Positions 27,454-36,481 of a stretch of DNA of 36,481 nt are shown piece after piece (position 1 is the stretch's first letter; each line of letters begins with the position of its first letter). The position numbers were made by a program, and so were the translations under genes. The notes beneath the pieces are model-generated. The model saw nothing but the letters and a program-made list of their open reading frames with translations. It did no database searches and was not told where the DNA came from. The stretch comes from Candidatus Aminicenantota bacterium (GTDB taxonomy: Bacteria > Acidobacteriota > Aminicenantia > Aminicenantales > Aminicenantaceae). Location of the stretch: NCBI GenBank assembly GCA_011772475.1, contig WVZK01000031.1:1-36481 (forward strand). The letters run 5' to 3'.

Positions 27454-28347
27454 ATGGCCAAAGCATATTCTGAGATTTCAATTCCAGAACTTCCTTTATT
27501 CAAAAAAGGAAAGGTCCGCGACGTCTACGAGATAGAAGACAAGCTTCTTGTGGTTGCTTCGGACCGCATTTCTGCTTTTGATTTTGTTCTTCCTTCACTT
27601 ATTCCAGATAAGGGAAAAATCTTAACACAGCTTTCTAAGTTTTGGTTTGATTTCACCTCACTCGTTTGCCGTAATCATCTCCTGACTGACGATGTAGGCG
27701 AGTTTCCGCCAGTGCTCCACAAATATAAGGATATCCTGGAGAAAAGATCTATGCTGGTGCACAAGACCGAAGTTATTCCCGTAGAATGCGTTGTCCGAGG
27801 ATATCTCTCCGGCTCAGGATGGAAGGATTATAAAGCCACAGGGAAGATTAGCGGCGTTAAAGTTCCTCCTGGCATGAGAGAAGCTGACAGATTAGAAGAG
27901 ACGATCTTCACTCCTGCTACAAAGGCTGAAGTAGGGGAGCATGATCAAAACATATCTTTTAAGGAGATGCAAAAGCTAATTGAGCCTGAACTCGCTGATA
28001 AGGTTAAAAAAATAAGCTTGGAGCTCTTTCAGAAAGCATCCCTTCATGCTATCTCTAAGGGAATTATTATTGCTGATACAAAGTTTGAATTCGGGCTTTT
28101 AAATGATGAGCTTATGCTGGTTGACGAAATCTTTACTCCAGATTCTTCTCGATTCTGGCCGTCGGCCAGCTACTCTCCTGGCCAGTCTCCGCCCAGCCTG
28201 GATAAGCAATTTGTTCGTGATTACCTGGAAAGCACTGACTGGGACAAAGAGAGCCCGCCCCCTCCATTACCCCAGTCGATTATCGAACAGACAGCGAAAA
28301 GGTATTTTGAAATTTATAGTCTCTTAACAGGAAAGAATGAATTATAA
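27454..28347 (+). CDS. purC: Phosphoribosylaminoimidazole-succinocarboxamide synthase
   Basis: GKVRDVYEIEDKLLVVASDRISAFDFVLPSLIPDKG, VECVVRGYLSGSGWKDY, DSSRFWPSASYSPGQSPPSLDKQFVRDYLE. Confidence 0.97.
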   Translation: MAKAYSEISIPELPLFKKGKVRDVYEIEDKLLVVASDRISAFDFVLPSLIPDKGKILTQLSKFWFDFTSLVCRNHLLTDDVGEFPPVLHKYKDILEKRSMLVHKTEVIPVECVVRGYLSGSGWKDYKATGKISGVKVPPGMREADRLEETIFTPATKAEVGEHDQNISFKEMQKLIEPELADKVKKISLELFQKASLHAISKGIIIADTKFEFGLLNDELMLVDEIFTPDSSRFWPSASYSPGQSPPSLDKQFVRDYLESTDWDKESPPPPLPQSIIEQTAKRYFEIYSLLTGKNEL

Positions 28348-29228
28348 TGCAAGGGCAAGTCGATTTGCATATTCATTCCAATAAAAGTAGCGACGGTAGC
28401 CTTTCTCCTTTCCATATTGTTCAGCTCGCAAGCGAGAAGAAACTGGAAGCTATTTCTATTACTGATCATGATACAGTTGCAGCTTATCCTCAAGCTTTGG
28501 AGTTCGGCGAAGAAGCAGGCGTTGAGGTTATCCCCGGCATCGAGCTCACAACTCTCTACGGCGACCGTGAGTTTCATCTTCTTCTTCCCTTTGTAAGCTG
28601 GAAGAAGAAAATTATTTTCAAACTTATCAATAAGGCTTCGAAGAAAAGGATTATAGAGGCTAAGGAGCGTGTTCGTAAACTTCAAGACATCGGATTTGAT
28701 ATTAGCTGGAAAGAGATAGCCAAAGATTCAAAGTCCACTCCTCCCTTGGGAGTGACAATTGCCCAGGTTTTGCTGCGAAAGGCTGAAAGGAAAAAAACTC
28801 CAGTGCTCAAGAAGTATTTTGAAGGGGCAAGTCGAGACTTTGCCCCTTATCTTTTTTATGAAGATTATTTCGTGAAGGGTAAGCCGGCTTGGGTTCCCAA
28901 GCAAAACCTGAGTTTATTGGATGTTCTCAGGGTTGCTCCCGAGACAGAAGGTGTTCCAGTCCTCGCTCATCCTGGTGCGTATTTCCAGAAGGCCTCCAGA
29001 GAAGATATAGCAATTCTGAAAGAAAGCGGGCTCCAAGGGATAGAGGTATACACTTCTTATCATGATCATTCCCAGACAGAGCATTACAAGAAGATTGCAG
29101 AAGAGCTGGATCTTGTTCCGATAGCTGGGTCAGATTTTCATGGAAAAATAAAACCTCACATACCCTTTGGAAATCTTAGAGAGGGTCAATACTGGATGGT
29201 AGAGGAGTTGAGAAAAAGAAGGAAGTGA
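28347..29228 (+). CDS. PHP-domain metal-dependent phosphoesterase
   Basis: DLHIHSNKSSDGSLSP, SITDHDTV, EVIPGIELTT, GSDFHGK; start overlaps purC stop (TAATG). Confidence 0.93.
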   Translation: MQGQVDLHIHSNKSSDGSLSPFHIVQLASEKKLEAISITDHDTVAAYPQALEFGEEAGVEVIPGIELTTLYGDREFHLLLPFVSWKKKIIFKLINKASKKRIIEAKERVRKLQDIGFDISWKEIAKDSKSTPPLGVTIAQVLLRKAERKKTPVLKKYFEGASRDFAPYLFYEDYFVKGKPAWVPKQNLSLLDVLRVAPETEGVPVLAHPGAYFQKASREDIAILKESGLQGIEVYTSYHDHSQTEHYKKIAEELDLVPIAGSDFHGKIKPHIPFGNLREGQYWMVEELRKRRK

Positions 29229-29234
29229 ACTGGC

Positions 29235-29765
29235 GTGAACTGGATTGATGTTATTTTGATCAGCATTTTAGCCTTGACCACTATCCTGGGCGTAGTCAAA
29301 GGACTTGTGAAGCAGGTTTTTGGCCTTCTTGCAGTGATTATTGGATTAATTTTGGCCCTTGGTTTTTATTCTCAGGCCTCCCGGATTTATCTTCGGCTTA
29401 TCTCCAACGAAGTCCTGGCTCATTTTTTAGGCTTTTTGACCATATTTTTGATTGTGCTCTGCCTGGGCTGGGTTTCATCGTATACTCTCTCTAAGTTTAT
29501 AAAAGGCCCCTTAAAGCTCCTTAATAATATTTTAGGAGGAGGAATAGGGCTCCTGAAGGGGATTCTAATCTGTGGTGTTGTTGTTTTTGCTCTCTTGGTG
29601 TTTCCGATAAGCAAAAAGGCCTTGAAAGAATCTGCTCTTTCCCCAGTGTGCCTGCAAGTGACTAGGGCCATAATCAGCCTTATACCTAAGGAGCTTAAGG
29701 AAAGATTCAAAGAAGCCTATAAAGAAGTCACAAAAAGGGTGGAAAAAGATGGAAAAAAAATCTGA
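29235..29765 (+). CDS. CvpA family membrane protein
   Basis: WIDVILISILALTTILGVVKGLVKQVFGLLAVIIGLILALGFY; GTG start. Confidence 0.85.
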   Translation: MNWIDVILISILALTTILGVVKGLVKQVFGLLAVIIGLILALGFYSQASRIYLRLISNEVLAHFLGFLTIFLIVLCLGWVSSYTLSKFIKGPLKLLNNILGGGIGLLKGILICGVVVFALLVFPISKKALKESALSPVCLQVTRAIISLIPKELKERFKEAYKEVTKRVEKDGKKI

Positions 29766-29985
29766 AAAACTCAATATCCATCAGAAACTGGAAATTGTTA
29801 TCGATGAAATGGTGGAAAAAGAGCTATCTCTGAAAGATGCACTAAAAGAATTCGAAAAAATTTACATCGAAAAATCAGCGAAAATATACAAGGGGAACAT
29901 GACCAAAATGGCAAACGCCCTTGGAGTTCATCGCAACACTCTTCGTAACAGGGCCAAATCTTTAAAGATTTTGAAGAAAATTTAG
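29749..29985 (+). CDS. Small Fis-type helix-turn-helix protein (HTH_8-like)
   Basis: 78 aa; C-terminus GNMTKMANALGVHRNTLRNRAKSL is a Fis-like HTH; overlaps the upstream CDS by 17 nt. Confidence 0.75.
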   Translation: MEKKSEKLNIHQKLEIVIDEMVEKELSLKDALKEFEKIYIEKSAKIYKGNMTKMANALGVHRNTLRNRAKSLKILKKI

Positions 29986-30008
29986 CACTCTCCTTCTAAG
30001 AGTGCTAA
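29982..30008. promoter_or_regulatory. CIRCE element (HrcA operator)
   Basis: Perfect TTAGCACTC-N9-GAGTGCTAA upstream of groESL. Confidence 0.97.
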
Positions 30009-30024
30009 ATTTATTTCTTTTTTC

Positions 30025-30054
30025 TTGACAAAAAAGGGGAACTAGAGCTAAAAT
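30025..30054 (+). promoter_or_regulatory. Sigma70-type promoter for groESL (TTGACA-N18-TAAAAT)
   Basis: TTGACA 30025-30030, TAAAAT 30049-30054. Confidence 0.7.
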
Positions 30055-30080
30055 TAGCAATCTTCTATAAAATCTGCTAA
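30054..30080. promoter_or_regulatory. Degenerate second CIRCE-like operator (TTAGCAATC-N9-ATCTGCTAA)
   Basis: 14/18 consensus positions with identical 27 bp geometry; sits on the predicted transcription start. Confidence 0.5.
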
Positions 30081-30108
30081 AAAAATTATCTATATTAAGG
30101 AGGCTTTA

Positions 30109-32038
<1,930 letters not shown>

Positions 32039-32044
32039 ATCCTC

Positions 32045-32178
32045 GGGGTCAGGCATCATGAGGTCAGGCTTCATGGGGTCAGGCCTTGTCATCGGGAAAA
32101 GATATTTTCTTACGTCTTGTCCTTACGGCATTCTTTTGGGTATGGACTGAGCCCATAATTTGGTCAAGGTCTAACCCC
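32045..32178. repeat. Composite element copy G: three 15 bp direct repeats GGGGTCAGGC(A/T)TCAT followed by an imperfect stem
   Basis: Heads at 32045, 32060, 32075; partner arm AAGGTCTAACCCC 32166-32178 (11/13 with GGGGTCAGGCCTT). Confidence 0.8.
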
Positions 32179-32342
32179 AAAGGCCCTGGATACTTGCCCA
32201 GGTTCTTTCTTATTTCAGCGCTTCTCTTTGGTATATAAAAATATTTACTATTCTGAATCTTCTAAAAAATGACCGCTTAGAAATTCTCTTATATTCTTTT
32301 ATCCTTAGTAATCTGATTCCAAGCAGTAATGATGAATTAATA

Positions 32343-32771
32343 TTAATATTCCATTTTAAACCTGACCCTTACCAATTTATAAGTAGTTATCTTTTTGCCA
32401 GATTCAAATATTACGTTCACTGTTTTGTCGGCGGGATTTTTTAGTATATTTAATCTGGGCTGAATTGGAATTTCGGGATCTTTTATTCTTTCCCTACCAA
32501 AGCTCTTATATGGTAGTCTTTCTCCAGCTATAAGGCAGAGAGCTTTTCCCTTTTTTATAAGCCTGAGATACCACACTTGCTGCGTATAACTAAACATAAT
32601 TTCAAAATCATATTTACCTTTCTCGAATATAGAATTTTTATGTTTCAGATCATATGGGATTTGTACGTCTTTGAATTTATAAATTCTTTTCATGGAGGCC
32701 ATAGCTGAGCAAAAAAGAAACATAATCAGAAAGATTCCCAAATGCATAACAAAAGATTTTTTATATAACAT
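32343..32771 (-). CDS. Secreted hypothetical protein (142 aa)
   Basis: N-terminal signal-like segment; SD aggagg just upstream of the start on the minus strand. Confidence 0.65.
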   Translation of the reverse strand: MLYKKSFVMHLGIFLIMFLFCSAMASMKRIYKFKDVQIPYDLKHKNSIFEKGKYDFEIMFSYTQQVWYLRLIKKGKALCLIAGERLPYKSFGRERIKDPEIPIQPRLNILKNPADKTVNVIFESGKKITTYKLVRVRFKMEY

Positions 32772-33040
32772 CTAATCGTCCTCCTTTTAAAGACTCATTA
32801 AATAGACAGTGGTTATCAAAGAAGTTTAGCTAGTTTTCTTGTTTTTCCCCTCCTGCTTTTTTTCTATCCTATCATAGCTTGAGTGAAAAAATTTATCAAG
32901 GAAAAGAATCATAAATGTTGAAGGAAAAGTCAGCAGTTTTTATGAAAGAATAAAGTTATGAGATTTAACTTTTACTAGTCAAATACTATTGAATTATGAA
33001 ACAAGCACAGGAAATCACTGACCTGCCCTCCAAATATCGA

Positions 33041-33119
33041 TCCAGGTGATTTGTAAAAATTTGCTGGGCGCGGACCTGCTCCGTGTTTAGGTCAATTTTT
33101 GCGGGAGCAGATGCCTGGA
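33041..33119. other. Candidate structured element with overlapping inverted repeats (possible ncRNA or palindromic repeat)
   Basis: TCCAGG/CCTGGA, AAAAATT/AATTTTT, GACCT/AGGTC and CTGCTCC/GGAGCAG complementary pairs. Confidence 0.3.
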
Positions 33120-33183
33120 AGACTCTAAGTTCTTTATCTTCAAGTAATTATAATGACGATATACAAGCTCAATAATTTTATGG

Positions 33184-33189
33184 TATATA
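33184..33189 (+). promoter_or_regulatory. Extended -10 box (TGGTATATA) for lptFG, predicted leaderless
   Basis: -10-like TATATA ends 6 nt before GTG 33196, preceded by TGn; no SD or good -35. Confidence 0.35.
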
Positions 33190-33195
33190 AACAGA

Positions 33196-35550
33196 GTGAT
33201 CAAATATTTTGACCGCTATATCATAAAAGAGTTAGCCCCCCCTTTTTTTATCGGCCTTTTAATCTACACTTTTGTTCTTTTAATGAATCAGATTCTTCAA
33301 TTCTCTGAGATTTTCATAACCAGAGGAGTTTCATTCAAAGCCGCAATAGTAATCTTCGTCTACCTCGTTCCTTCTATTCTGGCCTTTACTGTGCCGATGG
33401 CTATCCTGATGGGGGTTTTGGGTGGTCTGAGCCGTCTTTCATCTGACTCGGAGATCATGGCTTTTAAAACATTGGGGATCAGCTATAAGAGGCTTCTCCG
33501 CCCTGTTCTTATCTTTTCAGTCTGCGGGTGGCTGTTGACTTCTTATTTAGTTCTCTATCTTGCACCTCACTCCAACTACAGGCTGATCCAGACAATTTAT
33601 CAATCTGTCCTGACAAAGGTTCAGTTTAAGATTAATCCTCGGGAATTCAATGAGTCCATCCCCAATACGGTTATATTTATCCAGGGGATCACTCAAACAA
33701 GAGACTGGGAGAATATTTTCGTCTATTTTTCCGACCCCCCTGAAGAGCCAAGGGTTATATCTGCAAAGAGAGGAAAGCTTAACTTCTATCCAGAAATGAA
33801 AAGAGCCGTCCTTGAGCTTTTCGACGGAACTGTTCATTCTTATCCCCTTTCTGAACCCGAGAAATACGGAGTTACATCTTTCGAGAAAATTGAAGAAGAA
33901 ATAAACGTGGAGAGCCTCTTCACTTCCGTTTCTCATAAAAAGCGGGTGCGAGAAAAGGATATCCGCGAGCTATTCAGGGATATAAAAATCATCAGGCAAG
34001 ATTTAACAAAGCTCAGGAAGGAAAAGGAAGTAGCAGCTGATAAAGAGTTTGATTATTCGCGAAGAAGAAAGGACTATCTTTCTTACTGGGTTGAGATTAA
34101 TAAGAAATTCGCCCTTCCTTTTGTCTGTTTAATTTTCGGCCTTTTAGGCCTTCCTCTCGGTGTTTCAACACGCAAGGGAGGCAGAACCAGCGGCTTCACG
34201 ATAAGTCTGGGAATAATTTTGATCTACTACGTGCTGATCACCGCAGGCGAGAAGATGACTATGGAAGGGAAACTCTCTCCTTTGCTCGGAATATGGGGGC
34301 CAAATATTCTGCTGCTCCTTGTTGGCGTTTATCTGTTCATTCAGTCGCTGAAAGAAGCCAAGCTCTTTGCTGGCCTTTCCCGCTTTTTAAAGAGAAGGAA
34401 AGAAGAGGAGTCTTTTCCTAAAAAAAGGATATTCTCCAGAAACTGGCCGCGATTTCCCCTCCGCTTTCCCAATATCTTGGATCGCTATGCCATCAGAAAA
34501 TACTTGGCCATATTTTCGCTCGTCTTTTTCAGTCTGCTTCTCATTTCAATCATTGTCACTTTTTTTGAGCGGATTGATAATGTCTATGAGCATGATAAAC
34601 CTCTTATTCTCTTGTTTGAGTTTGTTCGCTACAGCATCCCTGAGTTTATTCATTATATTCTTCCCGTTACTGCTTTGACCACTACCCTTTTGTCCTTGGG
34701 CCTTTTTACAAAATTCAATGAAATAACAGCCATGAAGGCTTGTGGCATAAGCCTTTATCGCATTATTCTCCCTGTTCTTCTTATGGCGTGTCTTGTGAGT
34801 TTTCTTTCTTTTTATCTTCAGGAAAATGTTCTTCCCTATTCCAACAAGAAGAAAGAAGAGATTTGGAACAAGATTAATGATGTTCCTGCGCGGAGCTACA
34901 GCTATCTCGATCGCCGCTGGGTTTTGAGCAAAGAAAAGAATAGAATTTACCATTACAATTATTTTGATCTGCAGAAGTCTGTCTTCAGTCAGCTCTCGAT
35001 CTATGATTTCGATCCTTCAGCGTGGTCTTTTCAAAGAAGGATTTATTCAGAAAGAGGCTATTTACGTAATGGTCATCTTTCTTTAGAAAATTGCTGGTCA
35101 AGAGACTTTGTCAACGGCATACCCACAGGATTCGAAAAGAAAGAGAAGATTGATTTACTGGATGCGGAAGATAAGGATCATTTCAAGAAGAGGTATAAAG
35201 AGCCTGAGCAGATGAGTTATACAGAGCTCAGGCAGTATATAGAAGAGCTAGAAGAGCGTGATTTTGATACGGTGAGGTTCAAGGTTGATTTGAACTATAA
35301 AGTATCTTTTCCTCTTGCCAGTTTGATTATGACGCTCCTCGGGATTCCTTTTGCTTTTTCTATGGGAAAGAAGGGGACCCTTGTTGGCATCGGCTTGAGC
35401 ATTGCTATTGCTATGATCTATTGGGGTGGGATAGGAGTTTTCAAGAGCATTGGTTATCTTAATTATCTGAGTGCTTTTTTGGCAGCCTGGGGACCTAACC
35501 TGATTTTTGGATTGATCGGACTTTATCTCCTTTTTACCTTAAGGACCTAA
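33196..35550 (+). CDS. Fused LptF-LptG (YjgP/YjgQ) lipopolysaccharide export permease
   Basis: 784 aa with two consecutive YjgP/YjgQ units: MIKYFDRYIIKELAPPFFIGLLIYTFVLLMNQI… and ILDRYAIRKYLAIFSLVFFSLLLISIIVTFFERID…. Confidence 0.9.
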   Translation: MIKYFDRYIIKELAPPFFIGLLIYTFVLLMNQILQFSEIFITRGVSFKAAIVIFVYLVPSILAFTVPMAILMGVLGGLSRLSSDSEIMAFKTLGISYKRLLRPVLIFSVCGWLLTSYLVLYLAPHSNYRLIQTIYQSVLTKVQFKINPREFNESIPNTVIFIQGITQTRDWENIFVYFSDPPEEPRVISAKRGKLNFYPEMKRAVLELFDGTVHSYPLSEPEKYGVTSFEKIEEEINVESLFTSVSHKKRVREKDIRELFRDIKIIRQDLTKLRKEKEVAADKEFDYSRRRKDYLSYWVEINKKFALPFVCLIFGLLGLPLGVSTRKGGRTSGFTISLGIILIYYVLITAGEKMTMEGKLSPLLGIWGPNILLLLVGVYLFIQSLKEAKLFAGLSRFLKRRKEEESFPKKRIFSRNWPRFPLRFPNILDRYAIRKYLAIFSLVFFSLLLISIIVTFFERIDNVYEHDKPLILLFEFVRYSIPEFIHYILPVTALTTTLLSLGLFTKFNEITAMKACGISLYRIILPVLLMACLVSFLSFYLQENVLPYSNKKKEEIWNKINDVPARSYSYLDRRWVLSKEKNRIYHYNYFDLQKSVFSQLSIYDFDPSAWSFQRRIYSERGYLRNGHLSLENCWSRDFVNGIPTGFEKKEKIDLLDAEDKDHFKKRYKEPEQMSYTELRQYIEELEERDFDTVRFKVDLNYKVSFPLASLIMTLLGIPFAFSMGKKGTLVGIGLSIAIAMIYWGGIGVFKSIGYLNYLSAFLAAWGPNLIFGLIGLYLLFTLRT

Positions 35551-35560
35551 GTCGATAAGC

Positions 35561-35595
35561 ATAATTCCTTAACTCAGTGGAATTATCCCCTTTTT
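35561..35595 (+). terminator. Putative intrinsic terminator after lptFG
   Basis: ATAATTCC-N10-GGAATTAT stem followed by CCCCTTTTT. Confidence 0.5.
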
Positions 35596-35657
35596 ATATA
35601 AGGTCCAGCTTTGTTCGGTGATAGTGTTATGAGAGGGAAGTGAAGGAGGGGATGAAC

Positions 35658-36143
35658 TTACATTTTGTATTTGCCGAAGTTTTCGGGTTTTAATCCTTCA
35701 AGCCACTTCTTGAGTTTTTCTGAATCTTCCAGATTCTCGTCGAATTTTAGACTGTGCGCTTTTTTTACCACTTCATTCTCCACAAATATGGGTGCCTCTG
35801 CCCTAAGAGCCAAAGCAATGGCATCAGAAGGACGGGAATCAATAGTCACAGCCTGATCTTTGTTGCGGCAATGGATCTGGGCAAAAAAAGTATTATCTCT
35901 TACATCGTTAACTACGATCTTTTCGATGGAGATATTGAGTTTATCCAGGAAATTTTTCAACAGGTCGTGAGTCATAGGCCGAGGGGTGGCTATGTTTTCT
36001 ATTTTGAGGGCAATGGCGTTAGCTTCAAATACTCCTATCCAGATAGGGAGCATGCGTTCGCTATTGAGGTCTTCAAGCACAATAATATGCATTTTAGAAA
36101 TGGGATCAACAACGAGCCCTTTTATCTTCATTTCAATTTCCAT
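35658..36143 (-). CDS. Bifunctional nuclease family protein (DUF151 / BFN)
   Basis: LPIWIGVFEANAIALKIENIATPRPMTHDLLKNFL…SRPSDAIALALRAEAPIFVENEVV. Confidence 0.95.
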   Translation of the reverse strand: MEIEMKIKGLVVDPISKMHIIVLEDLNSERMLPIWIGVFEANAIALKIENIATPRPMTHDLLKNFLDKLNISIEKIVVNDVRDNTFFAQIHCRNKDQAVTIDSRPSDAIALALRAEAPIFVENEVVKKAHSLKFDENLEDSEKLKKWLEGLKPENFGKYKM

Positions 36144-36217
36144 GGTTCATTCCTCGCTTATGGATTAATATAAGGCTTATTCGGGGAGTTGTCAAGAAAC
36201 CCACCCTTAGAGAGGGG

Positions 36218-36481
36218 TTATTTATTGATCATTTTTTCTAACTGAAGATAGCTTATGATGGAAGAAGGAACATCCTCTACAGCAAGAGAGATGATATAAT
36301 GATCCGGATTAACGTACATTTCAGCGAGGTAGGGGTAACTGCGCTTAACTGCAATTTCATATTCTCCAGGAGGTATTTTTATTTCTTGAGTCAATTCATG
36401 ACAAGGAGATATACGACCCTCTGAATCCATAAGGGAAATGTACACCTTAATTTGTCCGATATAATCGTTTTCACGAGGTAA
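36218..36481 (-). CDS. C-terminal part of a CDS continuing past the right edge; family uncertain
   Basis: Frame is open through base 36481 (…LPRENDYIGQIKVYISLMDSEGRISPCHELTQEIKIPPGEYEIAVKRSYPYLAEMYVNPDHY…). Confidence 0.6.
   Translation of the reverse strand, partial: LPRENDYIGQIKVYISLMDSEGRISPCHELTQEIKIPPGEYEIAVKRSYPYLAEMYVNPDHYIISLAVEDVPSSIISYLQLEKMINK

Overview
This is a roughly 36.5 kb chromosomal window from a Gram-negative-type bacterium. Gene content and the RND/CBM9-DUF5916/LptFG genes suggest an Acidobacteriota/Aminicenantes-like lineage, but that is inference only. Most of it is well-organised housekeeping DNA. Genes on the window include an RND/MMPL exporter, a secreted class-I glutamine-amidotransferase-like protein, a CBM9/DUF5916 protein, mfd, two SurA/PrsA-type peptidyl-prolyl isomerases, a pyruvoyl-dependent arginine decarboxylase, and an EnvC / S41 peptidase / YibQ-type cell-envelope operon. 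They also include AGCS and SNF sodium symporters, an A-type flavoprotein, an MFS transporter, a PflA-like radical SAM protein, pgeF, purC, a PHP protein, a CvpA-like protein, a small Fis-type HTH protein, groES-groEL, a fused LptF-LptG permease and a DUF151 bifunctional nuclease. No rRNA, tRNA, CRISPR array, prophage or intact transposase was seen. The most interesting signals are: (i) a dispersed family of composite intergenic elements, with long GGGG(A/T/C)CAGGC stem arms, often a triplicated 12-17 bp direct-repeat head, and/or a nested REP-like module (GTAG foot plus TTGATTYATCAA palindrome); (ii) an envelope operon in which both the EnvC LytM domain and the S41 peptidase appear to have lost catalytic residues; (iii) a tandem CIRCE arrangement at groESL whose first copy supplies the stop codon of the upstream HTH gene; (iv) a secreted beta-sandwich-like domain fused to an AGCS symporter; (v) several genes with -10 boxes directly upstream of the start codon and no Shine-Dalgarno, predicting leaderless mRNAs; and (vi) a possible structured RNA or alternating hairpin upstream of lptFG. 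All family calls are by eye, with no database search.
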